Notes: generated by a model not told the origin, from the sequence alone. Counted from the stretch's first letter, positions 45,515 to 55,268 are shown. The stretch: DNA of 64,000 nt from an uncultured Flavobacteriales bacterium (GCA_937899835.1 CALCCE010000290.1:1-64000), one strand, 5' to 3'. Translations and numbers: made by a program.

Positions 45515-46221
45515 ATTCTGCCTCAAGTCCCGATACAACTCCCCCGCAAAACTCTGAAATAGAGCCAGCGGAACCCGCTCCTTACAAGCCACCGCGCAAT
45601 GCCGAATGGCTATTTGCCAGGCTGGTAACCGGTATTTTACACCCACTCATCATGCCTACTTTGGGCATGTTCCTGATTTTTCAGTTCAACTCCTTTATCA
45701 CCAATGGTATTTCCACCGACATGGCCTTGCGCCTGTTTGGCTGGGTATTTCTAAACACCTTTATTGTTCCGGTCTTGGTGGCACTGTATATGCTGCGCAC
45801 CGGTATGATTTCCACCATTCACATCGTGAATCGCGAAGAACGCTGGTTCCCCTACATCCTCACCGGAGCCTTTTACTTTTTCACTTATTACATGCTGTTT
45901 GCCCGATTTGGATTACACCAGGCCTTGGTTTCCATCATGTTTGGCGCCTCCGTTGCTGTGGTCGTCTCCTTTGTGGTCAATTTCAAACACAAAGTGAGCA
46001 TTCATATGGTAGGCATTAGCGGATTGGTAGGTGCAATGTTTGCGGTAGACGTTCACTACGGTGTTCCGGTAACGCCTGTTTTGATTCTTTTCGTGTTTCT
46101 CACCGGCCTGGTGGGTTCTTCCCGCCTTTTTCTCAAGGCACATCAGCCCAAAGAAGTCTTCTTAGGCTTTTTGGTAGGTTTTAGCTGCGAATTTCTCGCA
46201 GTACTTCTCGAATGGGGATAA
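45511..46221 (+). CDS. Polytopic membrane protein, PAP2-like C-terminal region
   Basis: The frame opens at a TTG (45511-45513) that overlaps the rpoN stop TGA, so 236 aa with coupled translation is the best reading; no earlier ATG exists before residue 48. About six membrane helices occupy residues 33-235. NFKHKVSIHMVGISGLVG resembles the conserved region of PAP2-related membrane proteins found after rpoN-like genes in Bacteroidota, but the usual phosphatase residues are not complete. Function unknown. Confidence 0.65.
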   Translation: MNSASSPDTTPPQNSEIEPAEPAPYKPPRNAEWLFARLVTGILHPLIMPTLGMFLIFQFNSFITNGISTDMALRLFGWVFLNTFIVPVLVALYMLRTGMISTIHIVNREERWFPYILTGAFYFFTYYMLFARFGLHQALVSIMFGASVAVVVSFVVNFKHKVSIHMVGISGLVGAMFAVDVHYGVPVTPVLILFVFLTGLVGSSRLFLKAHQPKEVFLGFLVGFSCEFLAVLLEWG

Positions 46222-46228
46222 GAGGTAT

Positions 46229-46930
46229 TTAGTAGGGCAACAGGGTGATGCCCAGGGCTACTGGTGTGATAGTAGGCCCTTTACCATCTTCAAATAAGCT
46301 CGACAGCGAATAAAATCCACTCAATCCGAACCGGCCGTAAGCAAACCGGAAAGTGGGACCAAAACGGAGCGGGTTGATGTCGTCAAAATTGAAATCTTTG
46401 AAGCGGTTGCTGCTGGTTACGGTTTTGGTGTGAAAATTCACCATGTAGCCCGCCTTGAACCCAAGCGCTACTTTATAAGAGGTACCGGTTGCGTTTGGAT
46501 TGCTCTTGAAACGGAATTCTAACGGAATCTCTACGTAATTGGAAGAAAGTTTGTGCCGTCGAAAGTTAAAGTCGTCGTCGAAGCTTACAATGTCGGAAGT
46601 GGTAATGTTGGTCACAGAATCAGTAGTGCTCATGACTGTGCCATCGATAAAATAGTTTCCAGTGCTGAAACCAATGCCAGGTGCAAAACCGAAGTTTTTA
46701 CTGAACTGGAACTCGTAGTGCAGGCTTACATCTAATCCACGAGAAAACCATTTTTGATCTACGGAGGAGGAAAGGTCGAACAACCGGGTGGAATTGAGGT
46801 TTAAGACTACAGAAATCGGGGTAAACTGTTTATTCGGGTCGTTTTCTTCCGTCACCAAAGCTGGTTCCTCCTGAGCTACTGCTCCCAAAGCTCCTGCAAG
46901 GAAAGCCCCGATAAACAAAAATTTACGCAT
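46229..46930 (-). CDS. Outer membrane beta-barrel protein (PorT-like)
   Basis: Start at MRKFLFIGAFLAGALGAVAQ (ATG 46928-46930), 233 aa; a seven-codon extension exists. After the signal peptide the sequence is alternating beta-strands, with FGFAPGIGFSTGNYF and KVALGFKAGYMVNF, and it ends VALGITLLPY. The end and length resemble the barrel at 7569-8450. The gene is convergent with 45511-46221 (7-base gap) and divergent from the FG-GAP gene. Function unknown. Confidence 0.75.
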   Translation of the reverse strand: MRKFLFIGAFLAGALGAVAQEEPALVTEENDPNKQFTPISVVLNLNSTRLFDLSSSVDQKWFSRGLDVSLHYEFQFSKNFGFAPGIGFSTGNYFIDGTVMSTTDSVTNITTSDIVSFDDDFNFRRHKLSSNYVEIPLEFRFKSNPNATGTSYKVALGFKAGYMVNFHTKTVTSSNRFKDFNFDDINPLRFGPTFRFAYGRFGLSGFYSLSSLFEDGKGPTITPVALGITLLPY

Positions 46931-47182
46931 ACTGAAAGGGTTTGAGTCCATAAGGCGGCAAATTTAACGGTTTTCACCGGATGGAGGCTAAACGTAAATG
47001 CGGTCTAACAATTGTCTTTTAAAAAACTGTATTCGCAGCGTTAGAAATCAAACTTGTCGATGATAATCGAAAAAAAACTCCGTTAGTAAAGGCAACTACC
47101 TATGCAAATGAACGGTCTTAGAAGTAACACCCCCTTTAAAATCTGTTCCGAACTTATCAGTAATTAGTAAGATATTTACCCC

Positions 47183-49420
47183 ATGAAGCAACTTCTACCC
47201 TGTCTGCTCGCTGCCCATTTGCTGTTTTTGGCCCCATGGGCCAATGCCCAGGTGAATATTGGCTATAAAATCAACGATTCTATACCTGTAATAGACAACA
47301 ACGACACCCTGCTCAACCCTTGGGCGGGTGGGCTCAACTCTCCTCAATATTCTGAGATTGACCTCAACCAGGATGGCATGATGGACATCTTGATTTTTGA
47401 TCGAACCGGAGAGCCTTACAAAACCTTTGTAAACCAAGGTAGCAACGGAACTTCTTCGTACAGATACGAACCGAAATACCAAGGGCAACTGCCTCCAGGA
47501 ACTGGTTTCGTGCAACTCCGTGACTACAACTGCGATGGCAAACAAGACTTGTTCACCTTCAACATTGGCGGTTTCAAAGTATATCAAAACACCACCGAAA
47601 CCACCGACACCTCCTTGTCTTGGCAACAAGTCACCAACATCCACATTGTGACCGAATCCGGCCCACAGGTATACAACCTTCCGGAAGATGTGGCTGCCAT
47701 CGATGACCTGGATGGTGATGGTGATTTAGACGTTTTGGCTTTTGGGCCAGGATTCTATCAGAACTTCATTTCTTATTACCAAAATATTTCGGCCGATAGC
47801 GGCTGGGGCTGCGACAGTCTTCGGTTTGTACTCAACACCTCTTGCTGGGGTGGCATTGGTGAACTGCCCACCAATTGCGAAATTTTAATGGGTCAAAGCT
47901 GTAAAAACGGAGAATTGGGCGATTTCGGAGGCGGTTGGAATGCCGGAGGAAGCCGAGCACACGCTGGCTCCACCTTGCTAACCATCGATATCGATGGAGA
48001 CAATGACAAAGACATGCTGTTGGGAGATATTGGTTGTAAAAAAGTACAGCTGCTCACCAACGGAGGCGATCAATTTACCGCCTCCATTACACAGGTGGAT
48101 ACGGCTTATCCCTTTACCGATCCTATCGACATCAACATTTTTCCTGCCACCTACTACCTCGATGTTGACAATGATGGGGTGAAAGACCTGATCTCTGGTC
48201 CAAATACTGGTGAGCCTTCCAGCTCCATCAACAACTCCTGGTACTACAAAAACAATGGCGCTGATAACTTGCCCAGCTTCCAGCTGATGAAAAAACAATT
48301 TTTGTCGGACGGAATGATCGATTTGGGCGCGGGTTGTCATCCTACCTTTGTAGATGTGGATGCCGATGGCTTGCTCGATTTGATTGCCGGAAACCTAAGT
48401 TCCCGGAATCCAATGACGGCCGACACCTCTCGTCTGGCCTATTACCGAAACGTGGGGACCGCTCAATTTCCTGCCTTTGAATTGATCACCAAAGACTTCG
48501 CCAACATGGAGCAGTATGCATTGCTTGGGCTGTATCCCACCTTTGGCGATTTGGACGGTGATGGCGACATGGACCTGATCGTAGGAGACCGCGAAGGACA
48601 AGTTCACTATTTTGAAAATACTGCCGGTGCAGGTAATCCCATGAGCCTCAACCTTAACCAGGCGGTGTACATGGGCATTGACGTGGGCGAACACGCTGCA
48701 CCACAATTGGTAGATTTGAACCGCGACAGTTTGCTCGACCTTGTGGTTGGCGAACGTGATGGAGTACTCAACTATTTTGAAAACACCGGATCGGCCGGAA
48801 GTGCAATGTTCTCTAACCTTCCTACCATCGACAGCCTTGGAGGAGTATCGGTATCGGTACCGGGATTTGCCGGCTTTAGTTCACCCTTTGTTACCGACAA
48901 GATCAAAGCCAATGGCGACTACCTTATTGCAGTAGGAAACCGTTCGGGCATCGTTCAATTTTTTGATGATGTAGAAGGAAACTTAAACGGATCCTTTACC
49001 GCGATTGATACCATTTTTACCGTTGGAGCTCAAACCAGTGTAACCATGGCCGATATTGAGGGCGATTCGCTCATCAACATCGTTACGGGAGAGATTGGCG
49101 GTGGCCTTCAAATTTGGTCCAAACGCGATTCTATCCCCATTGGTATTGTCGAGAATCCTTCGCTTTGGAGTTCAATCAACGTTTACCCTAACCCCGTAAC
49201 GGATGAATTGACCCTGAGCTACTTTGCCCGTACGGCTCACCAACTTACCGTTGATCTGGTAGACATCACGGGTCGTCAATCGCGGGTATTGACGCGGAGC
49301 GTTTCTCCGGGGCAACAGGAGTTGTCTAACCTTAATGTTGGCCAACTAGCGTCTGGGGTGTATTTCTTGCGACTATCTTCCAACGATCAAGTGGAAGTGG
49401 TTCGATTTGTGAAACGATAA
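47183..49420 (+). CDS. Secreted FG-GAP/VCBS-repeat protein with T9SS type A sorting domain, copy 1
   Basis: The 745-residue protein has a signal peptide (MKQLLPCLLAAHLLFLAPWANAQ). About eight calcium-loop repeats of the D-x-D/N-x-D-G-x-x-D type include DLNQDGMMDIL, DYNCDGKQDLF, DLDGDGDLDVL, DIDGDNDKDMLLGD, DVDNDGVKDL, DVDADGLLDLIAG and DLDGDGDMDLIVGD. The repeats predict a beta-propeller. The T9SS type A domain is residues 667-745 (VYPNPVTDEL to RFVKR). It is a tandem paralogue of the next gene, 39 bases away, and both may share one transcript. Confidence 0.88.
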   Translation: MKQLLPCLLAAHLLFLAPWANAQVNIGYKINDSIPVIDNNDTLLNPWAGGLNSPQYSEIDLNQDGMMDILIFDRTGEPYKTFVNQGSNGTSSYRYEPKYQGQLPPGTGFVQLRDYNCDGKQDLFTFNIGGFKVYQNTTETTDTSLSWQQVTNIHIVTESGPQVYNLPEDVAAIDDLDGDGDLDVLAFGPGFYQNFISYYQNISADSGWGCDSLRFVLNTSCWGGIGELPTNCEILMGQSCKNGELGDFGGGWNAGGSRAHAGSTLLTIDIDGDNDKDMLLGDIGCKKVQLLTNGGDQFTASITQVDTAYPFTDPIDINIFPATYYLDVDNDGVKDLISGPNTGEPSSSINNSWYYKNNGADNLPSFQLMKKQFLSDGMIDLGAGCHPTFVDVDADGLLDLIAGNLSSRNPMTADTSRLAYYRNVGTAQFPAFELITKDFANMEQYALLGLYPTFGDLDGDGDMDLIVGDREGQVHYFENTAGAGNPMSLNLNQAVYMGIDVGEHAAPQLVDLNRDSLLDLVVGERDGVLNYFENTGSAGSAMFSNLPTIDSLGGVSVSVPGFAGFSSPFVTDKIKANGDYLIAVGNRSGIVQFFDDVEGNLNGSFTAIDTIFTVGAQTSVTMADIEGDSLINIVTGEIGGGLQIWSKRDSIPIGIVENPSLWSSINVYPNPVTDELTLSYFARTAHQLTVDLVDITGRQSRVLTRSVSPGQQELSNLNVGQLASGVYFLRLSSNDQVEVVRFVKR

Positions 49421-49459
49421 TGACAATCTGAGCTTCGCCTTGGCGTTGTACACTTTTGG

Positions 49460-51646
49460 ATGAGAGTCAGCCTATTCCTTCTTATTTCAACACTTTGCAC
49501 GTCGACATTATTCGCTCAATCGAACCTGGGCTATCGCATCGATCAAAGTATTGAAGTACGACAAAACGGAGTTCCGCTGGTTACCCCATTTGCCGGTGGA
49601 TTTAGCGCCCCACAATTTTCCGCCATCGACCTCGATGGAGACGGCACCATGGATTTGGTGAGTTTCGATCGGCAAGGGAACATTGCTAAACCCTTCTTAT
49701 ACCAGGGTTCTCCCCACCAATCCACTTACAAGTTTGCCCCCGAATTCCTGGGGAGCTTTCCTTTCATGGATCGGTTTGCCCTTTTCAGGGATTACAACTG
49801 CGATGGTAAAACCGATTTGTTTACCTACTATCTCGGAGGGTTTCGCGTGTGGCAAAACACCTCCTCCAACGGCCAACTCTCTTTTGCGTTGGCCTATGAC
49901 CGTTTAAAGGCTGATTTTGGCACCTCATCCAGTCCTATCTACACGCTGGCCATTGATATTCCTGCGATAGTTGACGTTGACCAAGACGGTGACCTGGACA
50001 TTTTAGCCTTTGGACCAGGAGGGGGCGATGGCAACGTGTATTACTATCGCAACCTGAGGGAGGAAGATGGTTTGCCTTGTGACAGCCTTCGGTATGAACT
50101 GGCCGATGCCTGTTGGGGAAAGTTTAGAGAAGACCCGATCAACAACGGCATCTTGATGAACCAAATGTGCAAAGGTGGCCACGACCGTGATGGGGAGCGA
50201 CACTCAGGATCTACCCTTCTGATGCTCGATCAAGATGGAGACCAAGACATGGAACTGGTGCTGGGCGATATATCGTTCAACAATCTGGTTTCCCTTACCA
50301 ATGGTGGCGACTTGACCTCCGCTACCATCACTTCATTCAGCACCAATTATCCAGGTACCACTCCTGTAGACATGCCTATTTTTCCAGCAGGGTATCACCT
50401 GGACATCGACCAGGACGGCAACCGCGACTTGTTAGTGGCGCCCAATACGGGTAACGGCTCGTTCGACACTTCCAATGTTTGGTGGTACCGCAACGAAGGT
50501 TTGGATGCGCTGCCCGATTTTCAACTGCAGGGCAAACGCTGGTTGAGCAATGAAATGATTGAATTGGGTACCGGTTCAAATCCTGTTTTTTTTGACGAAA
50601 ACGCCGACGGTAAACTCGACCTGCTGGTGGGTAATTTTGGATACTGGCAACCGAGCGGTACTCCGGTCAGTCAACTGGCCTTGTTTCGCAACACGGGTTC
50701 GTTGCTGCAGCCCAGTTTCGAATTGATTACCCATGATTACCTCAACTTATCGAGCCTGGCTATGCGCGGCCTCCACCCTACTTTCGGCGACCTGGATGGA
50801 GACGGGGACGAAGATTTGCTGTTGGGCGATCAGGAAGGGAAGCTTATTTATTATGAAAACGTGGCCACAAGTGGTCAGGTCGCTAACCTGGTGTTGAATA
50901 GCGGAAACTATGCCAGCATTGATGTTGGCCTCACGGCCGCCCCACAACTGGTGGATGTAGATCGGGACGGTTTGCTCGACCTATTGATAGGCGAACGGAG
51001 CGGTAAGATTCATTATTTCCACAATACCGGAACGGCTGCTCAAGCCCAGTTTTCTGACGTTCCGGATTCCGACTTTTTTGGTGGCATCGATACCCAAATA
51101 CCCTGCTGTACCGGATATGCTGCTCCTTATTTGACCGAGTTGGACTCCTCTGGTCAATACTATTTAACGGTAGGTGCAGAAAACGGAAACATTTACGTCT
51201 ACGATCAGGTGGAGGGCAACCTTACCGGGAATTTTCGATTGATCGACTCGCTGGTTACCTACAACCACCGGGTGCGAATTGCCTTTGGGCAATTGATACA
51301 GGATGCTCCGCCAGAGCTGGTGATTGGATCCTTGGCAGGTGGCCTGCAAGTGCTCCATAAAGAGTTTGACGTTCCCATCAATGTGACAGAAAACGTGCCT
51401 TTGATTAACGAAGTGGCGGTTTTTCCCAATCCGAGTGAAACCACCGTCCAATTGCGTTTTTTGGCGACTGGTGTGGTAGATTGGAGCCTCACCGACCTGC
51501 TTGGGCGCTCCTGGCAGCAAGGCCATTTTACTCCCGATCAGGGAACCAGTGCTCAAATCGATCTCTCCCATCTATCTGCGGGAGTTTACCTGTTGCGCCT
51601 TCAAGTAGGAGAGGACCAACAAACCGTGAAGCTGATACGGCGTTAA
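49460..51646 (+). CDS. Secreted FG-GAP/VCBS-repeat protein with T9SS type A sorting domain, copy 2
   Basis: The 728-residue protein has a signal peptide (MRVSLFLLISTLCTSTLFAQ) and the same repeat order as copy 1 (DLDGDGTMDLVSFDR, DYNCDGKTDLFTYY, DVDQDGDLDILAFGP, DLDGDGDEDLLLGD, DVDRDGLLDLLIGE). The type A sorting domain is residues 654-728 (VFPNPSETTV to KLIRR). The pair probably arose by duplication. Surface exposure and ligand binding are inferred from family knowledge. Confidence 0.88.
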   Translation: MRVSLFLLISTLCTSTLFAQSNLGYRIDQSIEVRQNGVPLVTPFAGGFSAPQFSAIDLDGDGTMDLVSFDRQGNIAKPFLYQGSPHQSTYKFAPEFLGSFPFMDRFALFRDYNCDGKTDLFTYYLGGFRVWQNTSSNGQLSFALAYDRLKADFGTSSSPIYTLAIDIPAIVDVDQDGDLDILAFGPGGGDGNVYYYRNLREEDGLPCDSLRYELADACWGKFREDPINNGILMNQMCKGGHDRDGERHSGSTLLMLDQDGDQDMELVLGDISFNNLVSLTNGGDLTSATITSFSTNYPGTTPVDMPIFPAGYHLDIDQDGNRDLLVAPNTGNGSFDTSNVWWYRNEGLDALPDFQLQGKRWLSNEMIELGTGSNPVFFDENADGKLDLLVGNFGYWQPSGTPVSQLALFRNTGSLLQPSFELITHDYLNLSSLAMRGLHPTFGDLDGDGDEDLLLGDQEGKLIYYENVATSGQVANLVLNSGNYASIDVGLTAAPQLVDVDRDGLLDLLIGERSGKIHYFHNTGTAAQAQFSDVPDSDFFGGIDTQIPCCTGYAAPYLTELDSSGQYYLTVGAENGNIYVYDQVEGNLTGNFRLIDSLVTYNHRVRIAFGQLIQDAPPELVIGSLAGGLQVLHKEFDVPINVTENVPLINEVAVFPNPSETTVQLRFLATGVVDWSLTDLLGRSWQQGHFTPDQGTSAQIDLSHLSAGVYLLRLQVGEDQQTVKLIRR

Positions 51647-51737
51647 AAAACGGAAACTCTTCAATTTTGGAACCTATTCTCAAAATGGGAAAAAACCATT
51701 ACCTTGTGATCATAACCCACAAAATGGTCTAACCCCC

Positions 51738-53075
51738 ATGGACAACCTAAAGATATTTATTGTAGAAGATGATGAGTGGTACGGAGAAATTTTAGAGTAC
51801 CACCTTTCGCTCAACCCCGACTACGAAGTATATAAATACACCAATGGAAAAGCATTGGTGGAAAACCTCTACCGCAACCCTTCGGTAGTTACCCTCGATT
51901 ATTCATTGCCCGATATGCAATGTGAAGCGGTGATGAAACGGATCAAGAAGTTCAACCCCGAGATTCCGATCATCATTATTTCTGGGCAAGAAAATGTGAG
52001 TACGGCCGTCAACCTCTTGAAAGAAGGCGCCTACGACTACATCACCAAAGACGACGATACCAAAGATCGGGTGTGGAACACCATTAAAAACATTCAGGAA
52101 AACCTAAAGCTGAAAACAGAACTCTCCAACCTTCGGGAAGAGATCAGTAACAAATACGAATTCAGCAACAGCATTAAGGGCAACAGCAAAGCCATTCAGC
52201 GGGTTTTCAACCTGATGGAAAAAGCAGCCAAAACCAACATCACAGTTTCCATTACCGGTGAGACAGGCACCGGAAAAGAATTGGTAGCCAAGGCCATTCA
52301 TTACAACTCCAAACTTCAGGCAAAACCGCTGGTTACTGTAAACGTAGCGGCTATTCCCAACGAATTGATCGAAAGCGAATTGTTCGGACACGAGAAAGGC
52401 GCTTTCACCGGAGCCAATACCCGCCGAATTGGCAAGTTTGAAGAAGCCAACAAAGGCACCATTTTTCTGGATGAGATCGGCGAAATGGACATCAGCATGC
52501 AGGCCAAATTACTGCGGGTGCTTCAGGAGAAAGAAGTGACCCGAATTGGCGGCAACAACACCGTGAAGTTGGATGTTCGGGTGATTGTGGCCACGCACCG
52601 CAACCTATCGGAAGAGGTTCAAAAAGGCAACTTTCGGGAAGACCTTTACTACCGCCTGTTGGGTTTACCCATCGAACTACCTCCGTTGCGAGAACGTGGA
52701 AATGACATGCTACACCTCGCTAAGTACTTTTCGGATGAGTTTTGCAAAGAAAACGGGATGCCCAAAATGCCACTTTCTGCAACCGGACAAGAGAAGCTAA
52801 TGAAATATGCGTGGCCGGGAAACGTCCGTGAATTAAAGGCGGTTGTAGAACTTGCTGCTGTGATGGCCAATGGTGATCATATTGAGGCAGACGACATCCG
52901 GTTCAACAGTAGCCGCGGGATGTCCGACCTGTTGTTGGAAGAAACTACGTTGAAAGACTATACCGATAAGATTATCTACCATTTTTTAGATAAATACGAC
53001 AACAATGTGCTGCTGGTGGCCAGAAAACTGGATATCGGCAAATCGACCATATATCGAATGCTTAAAAGAGCTTGA
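51738..53075 (+). CDS. Sigma-54-dependent response regulator (NtrC family)
   Basis: The 445-residue protein has a receiver domain (1-120, phospho-Asp54, Lys104), an AAA+ domain (about 145-380) and a Fis-type helix-turn-helix (about 405-445). The Walker A motif is GETGTGKE (174-181), the sigma-54-contacting loop GAFTGA (221-226), and Walker B TIFLDEIG (241-248). It should activate sigma-54 (rpoN at 44.1 kb) promoters on phosphorylation. No histidine kinase is adjacent; an Hpt protein follows. The target promoters are not visible here. Confidence 0.95.
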   Translation: MDNLKIFIVEDDEWYGEILEYHLSLNPDYEVYKYTNGKALVENLYRNPSVVTLDYSLPDMQCEAVMKRIKKFNPEIPIIIISGQENVSTAVNLLKEGAYDYITKDDDTKDRVWNTIKNIQENLKLKTELSNLREEISNKYEFSNSIKGNSKAIQRVFNLMEKAAKTNITVSITGETGTGKELVAKAIHYNSKLQAKPLVTVNVAAIPNELIESELFGHEKGAFTGANTRRIGKFEEANKGTIFLDEIGEMDISMQAKLLRVLQEKEVTRIGGNNTVKLDVRVIVATHRNLSEEVQKGNFREDLYYRLLGLPIELPPLRERGNDMLHLAKYFSDEFCKENGMPKMPLSATGQEKLMKYAWPGNVRELKAVVELAAVMANGDHIEADDIRFNSSRGMSDLLLEETTLKDYTDKIIYHFLDKYDNNVLLVARKLDIGKSTIYRMLKRA

Positions 53076-53171
53076 ACCGCATGTTGACCTTTGGATCGAC
53101 GGGTAAACCATTCCGGTTCTTGTACGCCACAATTTAAATAACAGGCCCTCAGTTCAAATCAATACCCTAAA

Positions 53172-53528
53172 ATGAGCAAAATCCCCCAGTCTGAACGCTT
53201 ATACGACCTCAGTAAACTGCGGCACATGGCCGGTGACGATAATGCCTTTGTGGTCCGTATGGTGAAAATGTTTTTGGAGCAAACACCAGAATCATTGGCG
53301 CAAATCGACCAAAATTTTAAGGCGGGCAATCTGGCTCAAGTGCGCACCATTTCTCACAAAATGAAGCCTTCCATCGACTTTATGGGCATTGAAAGCCTCA
53401 AAAATGAAATTCGCCAAATTGAAGCCTTAGCCGATGAAGGTGATCCAAACAACGCCCTTCCACCTTTGCTGAAACAACTCAATGCCATTGCCCTACAAGT
53501 ATGTGAGCAATTGAAGCTCGAACTGTAA
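53172..53528 (+). CDS. Histidine phosphotransfer (Hpt) protein
   Basis: The 118-residue helical protein has the Hpt signature around His62 in TISHKMKPSIDFMG. Hpt proteins relay phosphate between hybrid kinases and response regulators. It lies 96 bases after the NtrC-like regulator, suggesting it may act on that protein; the kinase partner is outside the window. The His and the following Lys/Pro are as expected. Confidence 0.9.
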   Translation: MSKIPQSERLYDLSKLRHMAGDDNAFVVRMVKMFLEQTPESLAQIDQNFKAGNLAQVRTISHKMKPSIDFMGIESLKNEIRQIEALADEGDPNNALPPLLKQLNAIALQVCEQLKLEL

Positions 53529-53676
53529 ATTTTCCTATCCAAAGAAATTTTTCCAAAATTGGGAATAATCCCATTAAGGAAAATATTTTAAACTCCTCTT
53601 TTTTAGACACTTAGCCAATTTTGCCTCCTTGGCATGATTCCGGTTTACTCATGGAGCAACCAATTGCTCCCACGAT

Positions 53677-54075
53677 ATGAGTAAAACTGTCGACCTTACC
53701 ATTTTCCTTTTTTGCTCCAACCAAGAAAACCAATTCTTTTGGCAACAGCAGCTCCACGATGAAGCGCTATCCATTGATTTCAAGGTTTTTACTGGTGAAT
53801 CAAGCTCCATAGAGCAATTGGGAACCGCTCCTGGGCTCATCATTGTAGACGGTTACTTTGATACTGGCGAATCTCAGAATTGGAACGAGGCTTCCCTATT
53901 TGAAACACTTCTTCAACAAGCGCCCGAGTTTCCAATTTTCCTGTTCTCTCCACGCTTAGAAAGTATTCCTGAAATCAACCATCGACTTAACCCAGGTTTC
54001 GCCGGTGCCTTGAGCCATGAATTACTTCGTTCCATAAAACATCAAATCCATCGAATCGGGGCACAAGCCGCCTGA
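53677..54075 (+). CDS. Divergent receiver-like protein, 132 aa
   Basis: The pattern of beta-strands and Asp58 in GLIIVDGYFDT looks like a CheY-type receiver, but the upstream acidic pair is absent and no conserved Lys follows FLFSPR, so it may not be phosphorylated. The frame starts at MSKTVDLTIFLF. It lies in a run of signalling genes. This is an inference from fold-like features, not a confident family match. Confidence 0.5.
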   Translation: MSKTVDLTIFLFCSNQENQFFWQQQLHDEALSIDFKVFTGESSSIEQLGTAPGLIIVDGYFDTGESQNWNEASLFETLLQQAPEFPIFLFSPRLESIPEINHRLNPGFAGALSHELLRSIKHQIHRIGAQAA

Positions 54076-54110
54076 TTCAATACGAACATCTCCATCAAAC
54101 TTCATCTCCA

Positions 54111-54596
54111 ATGCCATCACTAAAGGGAAAATGTTTCCTGCTAAGCCACAACAACTTGGAAACACACTCTATCCTCTCCAACGATCCAGTGGCTTCAAAA
54201 ATAGAATTTGAATGCTTCAACGACCCGGAAAGATTACTTACCCGACTCACGGAGAAGCCCGACCTGTTGGTTGTAGACCATACCCGCAACAGCCCATTTG
54301 ATTTGCAATGGTTAGAGCAAACCAAAAAGCATTTTTCCAACCAAAGGATATTGTTGCTGGTCCCCATCGATCAACTCGATGTAGGCATCGAATCGTTGCG
54401 ATACGGTGTAGAAACCTATCTGCTGAAAACCGGAAACTTTGCCCAAAAACTCACCTCTAAAATTGAGAACATGTTACTAAGAGAGAAGCTGAAGCGCCAA
54501 CATAAAACCAACCGATTCGCCATGAGTGTCATCTTCTCCGGGCTTTCCGCTTTGGTTTTGATGATGGTAGTAAATATTTATATAGCTACCATTTGA
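54111..54596 (+). CDS. Receiver-like protein with C-terminal membrane helix, 161 aa
   Basis: It resembles a receiver domain (about 8-125): Asp56 in LLVVDHTRNS and Lys106 in YLLKTG, the usual catalytic Asp and Lys. The acidic pair near the N-terminus is missing. A basic segment (KLKRQHKTNR) precedes a membrane helix (about 137-159, AMSVIFSGLSALVLMMVV), so it is a membrane-anchored receiver-like protein. Companion of the previous gene, 35 bases upstream. Confidence 0.55.
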   Translation: MPSLKGKCFLLSHNNLETHSILSNDPVASKIEFECFNDPERLLTRLTEKPDLLVVDHTRNSPFDLQWLEQTKKHFSNQRILLLVPIDQLDVGIESLRYGVETYLLKTGNFAQKLTSKIENMLLREKLKRQHKTNRFAMSVIFSGLSALVLMMVVNIYIATI

Positions 54597-54607
54597 ATTA
54601 CAATTCA

Positions 54608-54829
54608 ATGAAAAGCAGTACCTTACCGACTGTTCCTCGTATTAATCCTATACCCCGAACTTCACTGAGGAACATTTTTCAAATTCTGAGTACACCGGCA
54701 GAGAAGCCCACGTCTCGCCGATCAGAATGGGATTCGCAAGTCTTTTTGGGTTTTGACTTGAGAATACCGATCGGTGGTGCTCCCGTGGTGATTCCTCTGC
54801 CGGTTCTTTACCTTACCTCTCTGATGTGA
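54608..54829 (+). CDS. Possible small ORF, 73 aa
   Basis: ATG 54608 (MKSSTLPTVPRIN) opens 73 codons ending in a hydrophobic stretch (GAPVVIPLPVLYLTSLM). A TTG start overlapping the previous stop is also possible. No family is recognised and there is no codon-level evidence, so it may be noise; listed for completeness because of its close position after the receiver-like gene. Confidence 0.25.
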   Translation: MKSSTLPTVPRINPIPRTSLRNIFQILSTPAEKPTSRRSEWDSQVFLGFDLRIPIGGAPVVIPLPVLYLTSLM

Positions 54830-55268
54830 CTGGTTGGCCTTGACCATTGATCAACCCAAGACTTGCTTTCATAGCAACACAAATCCTCCACCTTTCACCG
54901 ATAGGTTCGCTCCTTCAGGTTCGAGGAAACCTTCCCCCGTAAATTAATTTTTCATTTGTCCAATGACCAGCAAATTAGCTGGCAGTAATCAATCCAATTG
55001 AGGGTAGGTTTTGGGCGTTACATCCGGATTAGATCACCTCATTAGGTGCCTATCAATACCGTTTCCGAAAATTTTTAAAAATTATAAGCCCCAGATGAAG
55101 TTGCCTTACCAAAGGCTGAGGTTAAAAGTTTACCTGTAGAGGTATCTTTTCTGTCTGTATCGACAAATTACGAAGTTGGGGAGCTTCGAACTTAGACCAA
55201 ACCGATAATTGCGTATTGAAAAAGGGCAGGTAGCAACAATCAGTTAAAGGGCGTGAATGGGATGGAAA
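54830..55268. other. About 440-base non-coding stretch
   Basis: No frame with coding character. Small inverted repeats are seen (CACCTcattAGGTG near 55036-55050; TACCTgtagAGGTA at 55131-55144 followed by TCTTTT), the latter perhaps a weak terminator. No tRNA or known riboswitch shape recognised. Confidence 0.4.

Noticed and set aside
51647..51737. Sigma-54 (-24/-12) promoter upstream of the NtrC-like gene
   Set aside because: I found no TGGC-N-TTGC pair at the right spacing; only weak partial matches.
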